Origin: Sulfurimonas sp.
GTDB lineage: Bacteria; Campylobacterota; Campylobacteria; Campylobacterales; Sulfurimonadaceae
Length of the DNA: 47,113 nucleotides
Assembly (NCBI GenBank): GCA_021648465.1
Contig: JAKISR010000011.1
Coordinates: 1-47,113, forward strand
Direction: 5' to 3'
This document shows, one piece after another, positions 25,651 to 33,982 of the stretch. Positions within the stretch are counted from its first letter, which is position 1, and every line of letters starts with the position of its first letter. The translations under genes were made by a program, and so were the position numbers. Below the pieces are notes generated by a model that was given only the letters and a program-made list of their open reading frames with translations, was not told the origin of the DNA and ran no database searches.

Positions 25651-25709
25651 TATAATAGTGATAATTGTATATATAATTGCTACAGAGCCCTATTTTTGTG
25701 TGCAATTAT
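25651..25709 (+). promoter_or_regulatory. Promoter region of the adhesin-pseudopilin operon
   Basis: Two -10 candidates are visible: TATAAT at 25651-25656 and TATAATTGC at 25672-25680. The second overlaps the left arm of an inverted repeat ATAATTGC (25673-25680) / GCAATTAT (25702-25709), which could be an operator or a leader hairpin. AAGGAG of the first gene follows at 25722-25727. Confidence 0.45.
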
Positions 25710-25733
25710 TTTATCCTGCTTAAGGAGTCTATC

Positions 25734-28700
25734 ATGAATTTTTTTTATTTTTTATTTTCGTATTATAAAAATATTTTTTTTATCTTGGTCTTAATTACCT
25801 CTACTCAAGCTAATGCAACAGCAACTTTTACTCAAGGATCAACTGCTACAGAACTTGCTGAGCAAATAGAAGGGATTGGCATAACTATAACTAATCCTCA
25901 AATAACCTTTGGAACAAATACACAAAGAGGGATATTTTCAAATGGTAGAGCTGGTGCAGGTTTAGAAATAGATGAAGGTATCATACTTACAACAATGAGT
26001 GTTAACGAATCTTTTTCTACCAATAATAGGACAGACTTTAGTGTTAATAATGCAAATAATGATGATGCAGATCTTATAGATATAGATGCAAATGCTAGAT
26101 TCAACACTATTGTTTTTCAATTTGATGTAACTCTTGATGATAGAACAAGACTATTGCTTATTGATTATCAATTTGCATCTGAAGAGTATCCTGAATATGT
26201 TGGTTCACGATTTAATGATGCTTTTGGTTTTTTTATCTCTGGTGGGGATTTACCAAATGGAGTTGTTTATAATATAGCAAGAGTTGTTGATAACAATACA
26301 TATGTAACTATCAACGATATAGATAACTATCCTGTTGTAGTTGTTAATAATGTTAACATAGGTGAAGTTGGTATTCATGATGATGCAACTCCAGAGGATT
26401 TAAGTAATTCAGCATTTTTTATAGATAATAATCAAAATAATGATGGAGGTGTCTCTCCTGTAATTATAGAGTACGATGGTTTAACTCGTACACTACATGC
26501 ATCTTTGGATAACTTAACCCCAGGCGAAACATACCATTTTAAAATGGCAATTGCTGATTCATCAGATTCAGCATTAAATACTGGTGTTTTTGTTAATAAA
26601 ATAAGAGGTCTTACAGAACCAAGTATCTGCTATGACTATGCTTATAAACAAAATGGGTTATTTTTAACTGAAGGTTACGATGCTCTTAAAGGACCATTTA
26701 TTAGTGGTGATGTATCAACAAGCAGTCCTATTGAAGTTGCAATGTTTTTTATGAATACAAACGAAGCAGAAATTACTGCTGATAATATTATTGTAAACAT
26801 CCTCGATATCAATACATCACAAGCAACCTATAAAACTGAAAGTGTTTGGGTAACTGAGCCAAACACTGTTTCAAAAATAAAAATTGATGATGTTGATTTA
26901 AATGTAAGTAATAGCTATATATACGATATTCCCGTTGCATCTTTTGACTCTTTTGAATATTTTTATACATATTTTTCACTTGATCCTTTAGTAAATACTC
27001 TATCTTTACCAATTATTGCTCGTATTGATTATGACTTAATAATACCACTTTCATTAACTGAAACAATAACAATTGAAAGATCTAGTCTAATTGATACTGA
27101 CATACCAATTTGTGGTGGTGGTTCAAATACTTATGATCCAGTTTATGGTATTTTTAATATTATCGAAAATGGTTTGTATACAAATCAATCAAGCTATTTT
27201 TACAATATAAATACACAAGTTACAAACAGAGAGGCTAGTTTAAGTATTGCTTCTGTTGATGGAAACTTAACATCAAATGCAGATTTGCATACTCTTACAA
27301 ATAATGTCTCTGCTGTAATTGGTATAGATATGCTAGACCTAAAATCATTTCATTATACAGGTGCTTCTTGTGGTGAGATTGGTAATGCTATTAGTGATAG
27401 AACTTGGGTTATTGTTGATCAAGACTATATTACACCACTTGTAACAAATGATTTGACTTTTTATGAAATAGCTAGAGAAAATGTAGCACTTCGTATAAGT
27501 TATAATGTTAATGCTGATAATGGTGACTTAATTCAACTTGAAAAAGTAACAAATTCTGGTAATGATAGATGGAATGTATTAAATTTTTCAGATGCTGTTA
27601 AAAGTGGAGAATGTTCAACTGATATGGCAATGGGATCAAATATGATAGCTGAACATTGTACTAATTCAGGTGCAGACTACGATTCAGCGATGACACCAGA
27701 AGAATTAGCAGTATGTATGGAATGTGTATATGGAATCAATACAAAAGTATTGTGTGCTAGGGATAATTTTTCCATTAGACCAGAAGCTTTTTTAATTAAA
27801 TTAGATGATCAAGATCAAAATAATACTGCAACTCAAAAAACAATAACTAACGGTTTTTCTGGTGTTACTGCACCTTCTGGAACACAATTAGATATAGCAG
27901 CTGGTTATAAATATAACCTAGAAGTTAATGCTACTAATCATTTAGACAATCAAGCTTCCAGCGGTTATAATGTTCATTTAAATACCATTTCTGGAACAAG
28001 CTCAGGTTATTACTGGGAACCAGATGTAAGTATAGTAGCAGCAAATTGTAATGATACTAACGATAGTATGTTTACAACAATATTAATAAATGGTGAAGCT
28101 GATATAGAAACTTCTATCCCCCAAGTAGGTGAATATTCTCTTAAACTTCTTGATACATCATGGACTAGAATTGATAGTGAGCAACAATCACATCAAACAG
28201 GATCTTATTTCATACAAGACACTAGAGATTGTGTTTTAAATAGCTCTAACGTTGAAAATGTTGGTGCTTTTGATAATTTAAATGGCTGTAATATTAGTAG
28301 CAATCATGATAGTTCAAGCGATACAAACTTAAAATATAGAGATTTAGATCTATTTATACATCCTTATAAATTTAACATGGCAGGAATTATTCCATCTCAT
28401 GGTATAAATAATAGTACAATATTTGATGCAGAAACTTTTGTCTATATGACTGATATGACCAATGATGAAGAGATGTCTTTTCATCTAAATGGTGCTATTA
28501 GTGCTGTGGGATATAATGGTTCAACTCTTAGCAATTTTGTTGACAACTGTTATGCAGAGCCAATAAATTTAACTGTAAACAAAACAGTAGCAGACTCTAA
28601 TATTTCAAGTTATCGCTATAATTTTAATAATACTGATGTACCTGCTAACGAACAAAATGGAACAATTAATGGTGTATCTGGAACTATTTCATTGGTTACT

Positions 28701-29444
28701 AGTGATTTTATTAAAGCAAATAATGGAACAACAAATACAGAGCTAAGCCTTAATTTTAATAGAGATGTTTTAAATGTTCAAAATCCTGAAATGTTAACAT
28801 ATACTGCTTATGATTCAAGCTGTACAACTCCAGCAAACTGTAGCATGAATGCTGATTTAATTTCTGCTAAAGAAACTAAAGGAACTATGGATTTAAATCA
28901 AACTTTAATAACAACAAACTCCATTACTATACGACATTATTATGGTCGCTCTCATGCATCGAGACAAAGATATACTGGGGGGCAAGGAACAGCAAATATT
29001 TTTTATGAAGTTTATTGTTTTGGTGAAATAGGTACCAATGATTGTCAAAAAACTAGACTACAACAACAAAATAATTCAATAAGAACTGATGATATAAGAT
29101 GGTATATAAATGAGAACCATTCATCAAATGAAGGAACTGCTGGAACAGTTTTTGAAAGAGATGCTAATAATGTAGACGTATTAGGGGTAACAGATGGGAA
29201 TCACCAAGATGATTCATCACTTATGACATATAATATAACTCAAGGTTACCCATATAAAACAACTATGGAAAACAATGCTTCAAACTGGTTAATTCATAAC
29301 GAGCATAATATAAATGCAGATGTAAATCAATTTCAAGTTGAATTTGAGTCACCTAATACAAACTGGAGTGGGGAGCAAGACACCACCACTACTACTACAG
29401 ATAACAATACTTCAACAATAACAAATAGGAGAAGTATGTGGTAA
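25734..29444 (+). CDS. Large secreted protein with choice-of-anchor-L-like and MshQ-like regions; candidate pilus-tip adhesin
   Basis: 1236 residues. ATG 25734 is chosen because AAGGAG lies six bases upstream and a signal peptide begins there (FFILVLITSTQANA). Residues about 25-270 resemble the choice-of-anchor L domain (SNGRAGAGLEIDEGIILTTM, FQFDVTL, YQFASEEYPEYVGSRFNDAFGFFISG, ADSSDSALNTGVFV). The C-terminal half, beginning near DNFSIRPEAFLIKL, resembles the DUF6701/MshQ family and is rich in Asn, Thr and paired cysteines. There is no C-terminal membrane anchor; the protein ends in a Thr/Asn tail. It is followed directly by three pseudopilin genes, so a large tip or surface adhesin presented by a pilus, as proposed for MshQ and PilY1 proteins, is the best guess. 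Domain calls are from motif recall only. Confidence 0.72.
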   Translation: MNFFYFLFSYYKNIFFILVLITSTQANATATFTQGSTATELAEQIEGIGITITNPQITFGTNTQRGIFSNGRAGAGLEIDEGIILTTMSVNESFSTNNRTDFSVNNANNDDADLIDIDANARFNTIVFQFDVTLDDRTRLLLIDYQFASEEYPEYVGSRFNDAFGFFISGGDLPNGVVYNIARVVDNNTYVTINDIDNYPVVVVNNVNIGEVGIHDDATPEDLSNSAFFIDNNQNNDGGVSPVIIEYDGLTRTLHASLDNLTPGETYHFKMAIADSSDSALNTGVFVNKIRGLTEPSICYDYAYKQNGLFLTEGYDALKGPFISGDVSTSSPIEVAMFFMNTNEAEITADNIIVNILDINTSQATYKTESVWVTEPNTVSKIKIDDVDLNVSNSYIYDIPVASFDSFEYFYTYFSLDPLVNTLSLPIIARIDYDLIIPLSLTETITIERSSLIDTDIPICGGGSNTYDPVYGIFNIIENGLYTNQSSYFYNINTQVTNREASLSIASVDGNLTSNADLHTLTNNVSAVIGIDMLDLKSFHYTGASCGEIGNAISDRTWVIVDQDYITPLVTNDLTFYEIARENVALRISYNVNADNGDLIQLEKVTNSGNDRWNVLNFSDAVKSGECSTDMAMGSNMIAEHCTNSGADYDSAMTPEELAVCMECVYGINTKVLCARDNFSIRPEAFLIKLDDQDQNNTATQKTITNGFSGVTAPSGTQLDIAAGYKYNLEVNATNHLDNQASSGYNVHLNTISGTSSGYYWEPDVSIVAANCNDTNDSMFTTILINGEADIETSIPQVGEYSLKLLDTSWTRIDSEQQSHQTGSYFIQDTRDCVLNSSNVENVGAFDNLNGCNISSNHDSSSDTNLKYRDLDLFIHPYKFNMAGIIPSHGINNSTIFDAETFVYMTDMTNDEEMSFHLNGAISAVGYNGSTLSNFVDNCYAEPINLTVNKTVADSNISSYRYNFNNTDVPANEQNGTINGVSGTISLVTSDFIKANNGTTNTELSLNFNRDVLNVQNPEMLTYTAYDSSCTTPANCSMNADLISAKETKGTMDLNQTLITTNSITIRHYYGRSHASRQRYTGGQGTANIFYEVYCFGEIGTNDCQKTRLQQQNNSIRTDDIRWYINENHSSNEGTAGTVFERDANNVDVLGVTDGNHQDDSSLMTYNITQGYPYKTTMENNASNWLIHNEHNINADVNQFQVEFESPNTNWSGEQDTTTTTTDNNTSTITNRRSMW

Positions 29445-30031
29445 GAACTACTCTTTACAAAGCTGCTTTTACTATGATAGAACTTATTTTTGCAATAGTT
29501 ATTATTGCTATAGCTGTTCTCTCACTTCCTATGATAACAAGGGTAACTTCTGAAGCTATAGATGATAACCTTGTTCAAGAAGCTATCTTTGCTGGAGCTG
29601 CTGAACTTATGAGTGCATCTGCTGGATACTGGGATGAAAATTCTATGCAAGATATAAATATTAGCTTTATCTCAAGGGTTATTGATATTTCAGGTGATTG
29701 TAATCTCACAACTAACTTAAGACCTGGACATATTGCCCAACCTCTTCATAGAAGATGTTTAGATAACCCTGCTACACCTGCTAATGATGCTGCTGGCGGT
29801 TTAGTTATAGATTTAAATGATGCAGCAAAAAATGGTAATTTATATACAAATGTTACTACAAACGCTGCAGGGTATAAAGAAACTTACAACAGCGTTATTA
29901 CTGTAACTACAATTGGTAATGTAAAAACAATCACTTCAACTATAAGTAATTTAGATGGTATACCTATTGTTGTCCTTAATATACAAAGTGCTAACATTGG
30001 TGAGATTGATTATTATAAAAGGAGATTTTAA
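29438..30031 (+). CDS. Minor pseudopilin 1 of the adhesin operon
   Basis: 197 residues from GTG 29438, with AGGAGA seven bases upstream; it overlaps the adhesin stop by 7 bases. The prepilin signal is YKAA-FTMIELIFAIVIIAIA, with Ala before the cleavage site, Phe+1 and Glu+5. The globular part contains CNLTTNLRPGHIAQPLHRRC, two cysteines in one loop. It resembles MshD/PilV-type minor pilins, which prime pilus assembly below the tip protein. Confidence 0.8.
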   Translation: MVRTTLYKAAFTMIELIFAIVIIAIAVLSLPMITRVTSEAIDDNLVQEAIFAGAAELMSASAGYWDENSMQDINISFISRVIDISGDCNLTTNLRPGHIAQPLHRRCLDNPATPANDAAGGLVIDLNDAAKNGNLYTNVTTNAAGYKETYNSVITVTTIGNVKTITSTISNLDGIPIVVLNIQSANIGEIDYYKRRF

Positions 30032-30957
30032 TGCGTCGCCTTGGTTTTACTATGTTAGAACTTGTATTTGTTATAGTTATTATGGGAATATTAGGTAAAT
30101 TTGGTGTTGAATTTTTAGCACAAGCTTACAATAGTTTTATATTTTCGAGCATAAACAATACTCTACAAGCTCAAAGTTCACTTGCTCTTAAATCCGTTGC
30201 ATCAAAGCTTCAATATCGTATAAAAGACTCTGTAATTGTAAGAAATAGTAATGATGCCAACTTTGCAACCAATTTTGTTGCAATTGCCAATGCAGATCCA
30301 AATCTTCACAATATTATAGAATGGGTTGGAAGTGATATAGAAGGATACCGTGGAAATTCTAGACCGAACTGGAGTGGAATTATTGATCTTGATGCATCAA
30401 GTGCGACAATTCTAAATTCACCTGAGACAAATACGACAGCTATAAATAATCTTATAAATGTTCTTTCGTATACCGATAGTGGCATTGCAAATGCCGCACT
30501 ATATTTTATTGGTTCAGACAATGATATCCTAAATGGTTATGGTTGGGATGGAGTAGCTTTAGCTGATCATAATAATAGTGTAATGCAAAGAATAAACTTA
30601 ACAGGAAATCCAACTGAGTTTCAATCAGGCATAGGTTTAAACTTTGGTGGTGTTGATGTGTATGAGTATTACCAACTTGCATGGACAGCTTATGCAGTTG
30701 GAATAACAGATTATAATATAGGTGCTAATGCAGGTACTAATACTGGAACACTTATGCTTTTTTATGATTATCAACCTTGGGAGGGTGATACATATTTATT
30801 GCAAAATGATGGTACTGTAACAAAAAGTGAGATACTTATGCAAAATGTAAGTACTTTTCAGTTTCAATCTATTGGTTCAATAGTTAAAATTCAAGTTTGT
30901 GTAAATTCTGATGTTATGGGGGATTATTCATTATGCAAAGAAAAAACAATATTTTAA
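30031..30957 (+). CDS. Minor pseudopilin 2 of the adhesin operon (PilW/MshO-like)
   Basis: 308 residues; ATG overlaps the previous stop as TAATG. The N-terminus MRRLG-FTMLELVFVIVIMG is a canonical prepilin signal with Gly-1 and Glu+5. The large globular domain has the size of PilW/MshO minor pilins. KRRF-TAATG coupling and a purine-rich AGGAG upstream (30020-30024) predict tight co-translation with the gene before it. Confidence 0.8.
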   Translation: MRRLGFTMLELVFVIVIMGILGKFGVEFLAQAYNSFIFSSINNTLQAQSSLALKSVASKLQYRIKDSVIVRNSNDANFATNFVAIANADPNLHNIIEWVGSDIEGYRGNSRPNWSGIIDLDASSATILNSPETNTTAINNLINVLSYTDSGIANAALYFIGSDNDILNGYGWDGVALADHNNSVMQRINLTGNPTEFQSGIGLNFGGVDVYEYYQLAWTAYAVGITDYNIGANAGTNTGTLMLFYDYQPWEGDTYLLQNDGTVTKSEILMQNVSTFQFQSIGSIVKIQVCVNSDVMGDYSLCKEKTIF

Positions 30958-31400
30958 AAATTTATCCTCATAAAAACAGAGATGGGTTTGCTATGATTAT
31001 GGCGATAGCTGTTATTATTATTATATCTACCATTATGGCTCTTTCCCTCTCTTTAACTACAAAAACAAGTAAAAAAACTACAGATATTTATCTTTATGAA
31101 CAAGCTATCTTATACTCAAAGAGTGCAGCTGAGTTAGCTCTTTTAGATATAGCGGATAATGGTCCATGTGTAAATGTTGGTCCTTACCCATTTGAAGGTG
31201 GTCTATATAATGCAACTGTAACACTTTTATATGTTTACAGAGGTTTAGATTGTACCACTTTTATTCCTCCTGCTAATAACTATTTCACAACACTTCAAAC
31301 TGATAAACAAAGTGGTTCTGTTTTAATGGATATAACAGTAACTACTAATGCAGGTACCGAACCTATTCGCTATTTTAGAAGAAGTATACAGAAACTATAA
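30933..31400 (+). CDS. Minor pseudopilin 3 of the adhesin operon, lacking Glu+5 (PilX/GspK-like position)
   Basis: 155 residues, overlapping the previous gene by 25 bases. The N-terminal helix is preceded by NRDG-FAMIMAIAVIIIIST, which keeps Gly-1/Phe+1 but has Met, not Glu, at +5. Loss of Glu5 is characteristic of the GspK/PilX subunit at the extreme tip of pseudopili. The helix runs to LSLTTKTSKKTTDIYLYEQAILYSKSAAELAL, again typical of PilX. Function as tip subunit contacting the large adhesin is an inference from order and this missing residue. Confidence 0.75.
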   Translation: MQRKNNILKIYPHKNRDGFAMIMAIAVIIIISTIMALSLSLTTKTSKKTTDIYLYEQAILYSKSAAELALLDIADNGPCVNVGPYPFEGGLYNATVTLLYVYRGLDCTTFIPPANNYFTTLQTDKQSGSVLMDITVTTNAGTEPIRYFRRSIQKL

Positions 31401-31436
31401 ATTTATATAAGTAAGCGATCGTAAATCTTTTAATGA

Positions 31437-31442
31437 TATAAT
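31437..31442 (+). promoter_or_regulatory. -10 element (GATATAAT) for hpf
   Basis: TATAAT 31 bases before the hpf ATG, with AAGGA at 31461-31465 as ribosome binding site. Confidence 0.5.
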
Positions 31443-31472
31443 TCTTTTATTATAACATCAAGGATTTTTTAA

Positions 31473-32015
31473 ATGAATATTTCTCTAACTGGAAGACATG
31501 TAGAACTCACAGAACCTATTAAGGCTCATATGGCTTCATCAATTCAAACACTAAACAAATACCATATGGACATTATCTCAGTTAATGCAATTGCAACTTC
31601 TCAAAATAAAAAAGGAAAAGAATCTACTATAATTGAATATGTAATCCACCTAGCGCATAAAAACTCTATAATTATTAAGCAAAGAGATGATGATCTTTAT
31701 GTTGCAATAGATATTGCAACAGAACGCGCGCAAAAAGCTATGCGTCGTATGCACGATAAAGGGATATCTCACTATAAAGATGGTATAAATGAAGCTAAAA
31801 ATGAAGCTAATGCAAGTATTGATTTAAGTCAAGCAAGTGAAGCTCTTGAGGATGAGATAGTTCCTGTAGAATTAACTCTGTATAAACCTCGTGAAGTTGA
31901 AGATGTTCTTCAAGATTTAAAAGATAGCAATAAAATGTTTGAAATATTTTTAGATAATGAAGATAAAACTCGTGTTCTTTATAAAAGAAACGATGGAAGA
32001 TTTGGACTGTATTAA
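31473..32015 (+). CDS. hpf: Long-form ribosome hibernation promoting factor
   Basis: Silences ribosomes in stationary phase by forming 100S dimers. The 180 residues include the S30AE N-terminal domain (MNISLTGRHVELTEPIKAHM..., DDDLYVAIDIATERAQKAMRRMHDK) and the C-terminal dimerisation domain (VELTLYKPREVEDVLQDLKDSNKMFEIFLDNEDKTRVLYKRNDGRFGLY) that distinguishes long HPF from YfiA/short HPF. It is monocistronic and ends in a multi-hairpin region shared with convergent recG. Confidence 0.95.
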   Translation: MNISLTGRHVELTEPIKAHMASSIQTLNKYHMDIISVNAIATSQNKKGKESTIIEYVIHLAHKNSIIIKQRDDDLYVAIDIATERAQKAMRRMHDKGISHYKDGINEAKNEANASIDLSQASEALEDEIVPVELTLYKPREVEDVLQDLKDSNKMFEIFLDNEDKTRVLYKRNDGRFGLY

Positions 32016-32023
32016 CAACTATA

Positions 32024-32110
32024 TTAATAGTCCCGTAAAGAGAGTAATCTCTTTACTCCGCTTGAACCGCTGCGGTTACTAAAGTTTACTTCTTTGAAGC
32101 AAACTACTAA
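32024..32110. repeat. Three-hairpin cloverleaf between hpf and recG
   Basis: Hairpin 1 is GTAAAGAGA/TCTCTTTAC (32035-32043 and 32048-32056). Hairpin 2 is AACCG/CGGTT (32065-32069 and 32073-32077). Hairpin 3 is AGTTTACTTC/GAAGCAAACT (32083-32092 and 32096-32105, one mismatch). An outer stem TTAATAGT/ACTACTAA (32024-32031 and 32103-32110, one mismatch) can close all three, competing with hairpin 3. No U-tract follows any stem, so it is not a standard intrinsic terminator, although it may end both convergent transcripts. Confidence 0.7.
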
Positions 32111-33912
32111 GTTAACAAATCTACTTTCACACTTTTAACTATTCCTTCATCCTCACTTAAATCAATCCAATTAAATTGATTTCCACTTTGAGAAGAGCCT
32201 TTTAGCAAATCACCACTTTTTCTGAATCTTAAATCTAAATTTGCTATATCAAATCCACTAATAGTTTGAGTAAATTTATCTAATCTTTGTGATGAACTAG
32301 AGTTGGTGTATAAAAAACAATGCCCTTTAAGCCCTGTACGACTTACACGACCACGAAGCTGATGCAAGGTTGATAAGCCCAATCTCTCAGCACCAACAAT
32401 AACAATTGTACTAAGTTTTGGTAAAGATATTCCAACTTCAACAACTGTTGTAGCTATTAAAATATCCCCTTTTTGATTAAACTCTTTTATTACTTCCTCT
32501 TTTTGTTTATCTTTTCCATGAGTTACATAAACATTGTTAAAATTTTTCTCCCAATAACTACGAGCCTCATCAATACTTTGATATTCTAATACCTCACTTT
32601 GCTCAACTAGTGGATAAACAAGTAGTATTTGGTTGCCTTTTATTATCTCACTTTTAATATGTTCTAAAAGCTTTTTAAAATCACTTTTATGAATAACCTC
32701 ACTTGTTATATCTTTTTTAAATGGTGTTGAAGTGATAAGTGAGACATCTATATGAGCAGTTTCTATCATAGCTTGTGTTCTTGGAATTGGTGTTGCTGAG
32801 AATTGTAAATAATGTGGTTTTGCTTGGTCTTGCTTATTCTCACTTGAAACTAATTTTTCCAACATATTTCGTTGAGCTGTTCCAAACCTATGTTGCTCAT
32901 CAACCATAACTAAACCAGCTTTTGGTAACTCTCTATATAAAAGTGCATGAGTGCCTATTATAAAATCATACTCACTTAAATCCTCTTTTTTACTTTTGTT
33001 TGTTACAAGAGTTATTTTTACTTTTGGAAGATATTTCTTTGCCTCTTCAAAAAGCTGATTTGCTAATATAGTTGTTGGTGCCATCAGTATAGAGCGATTT
33101 GGAAACATCATATGTGCAGAGGCTAAGATAACCATAGTTTTACCACTTCCAACATCTCCAACAATCATCCTTTTTGCACTAACATCTTTTGATAAATCTT
33201 TTTTAATATCTTCTATAGAACTTATTTGCTCACTTGTGAGTTTAAATGGCAATGATAAAGCCCACTTTTTATAATCACTATCTTGAGATACTATTGGTTT
33301 AAAATATCTTCTTTTTTTTGATAATTGTTTCATGTAGATAAAAAGTTCTAAATATTTTAAAGCTTTAAGAGTTTTACTCTCTAAATTTTTTAAATCATAT
33401 AATTTATCATTTGGAAAATGAAGTTTTAATATTTCATTCGCTATTTCCTCTTTTAAACCCTCTGCTAATAAATTTTGTTTTGTAAGATTTTCTTTAATTA
33501 AACGAAGCATAACATCAGCTCTCAAAGTTGATTTATATTTTGGTGTAATTTGACCAATATTAGTAACTTTTTTTGGCATACTCATGCTACAAGAACCCAA
33601 TTTGCACTCAATCATTCCAAAATAATAATCTCTATCTCCAACTTTAAACTGATGCATCATATAAGACTTTGGATGAAAAAGTACCCCTATTATTTTATAA
33701 GAAAAATTATGAGCAAAAAAAGTTACTTGAATTGAGTTTGGAGTTTTATTGACAGATTCAACTGTTGCATCTATAAGTTGAAAAGTATGCTCTTGAAGTT
33801 TTGAATGCAGTCGTAAGTCCTCATAAGTATGAGGGATAATTAAAGAGAGTTCACACCAAGAGTTTATACTTAGCTTTTTAAACTTCTCTTCTTGATGTTT
33901 TGTAAGATTCAT
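32107..33912 (-). CDS. recG: ATP-dependent DNA helicase RecG
   Basis: Branch-migration helicase that regresses stalled forks and processes Holliday junctions. The 601-residue product, the short form usual in this phylum, has the wedge/OB domain, then Walker A GDVGSGKT (252-259), DEQH (338-341), FSATPIPRT, and the C-terminal motifs ATTVVEVGISLPKLSTIVIVGAERLGLSTLHQLRGRVSR. It is the last gene of the kdsA-to-recG string and starts 70 bases after the M16 gene. Confidence 0.97.
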   Translation of the reverse strand: MNLTKHQEEKFKKLSINSWCELSLIIPHTYEDLRLHSKLQEHTFQLIDATVESVNKTPNSIQVTFFAHNFSYKIIGVLFHPKSYMMHQFKVGDRDYYFGMIECKLGSCSMSMPKKVTNIGQITPKYKSTLRADVMLRLIKENLTKQNLLAEGLKEEIANEILKLHFPNDKLYDLKNLESKTLKALKYLELFIYMKQLSKKRRYFKPIVSQDSDYKKWALSLPFKLTSEQISSIEDIKKDLSKDVSAKRMIVGDVGSGKTMVILASAHMMFPNRSILMAPTTILANQLFEEAKKYLPKVKITLVTNKSKKEDLSEYDFIIGTHALLYRELPKAGLVMVDEQHRFGTAQRNMLEKLVSSENKQDQAKPHYLQFSATPIPRTQAMIETAHIDVSLITSTPFKKDITSEVIHKSDFKKLLEHIKSEIIKGNQILLVYPLVEQSEVLEYQSIDEARSYWEKNFNNVYVTHGKDKQKEEVIKEFNQKGDILIATTVVEVGISLPKLSTIVIVGAERLGLSTLHQLRGRVSRTGLKGHCFLYTNSSSSQRLDKFTQTISGFDIANLDLRFRKSGDLLKGSSQSGNQFNWIDLSEDEGIVKSVKVDLLT

Positions 33913-33982
33913 TTTAATTCCTTAGTATCTAATACTAACTTATTTTAAAAATTCTCTTAATAAATATTGCATTTTGCAATAT

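Noticed and set aside
32024..32110. tRNA-like cloverleaf
   Set aside because: Arm lengths (9, 5 and 10 bp), lack of a T-arm GTTCRA motif and no anticodon-loop pattern exclude a tRNA.
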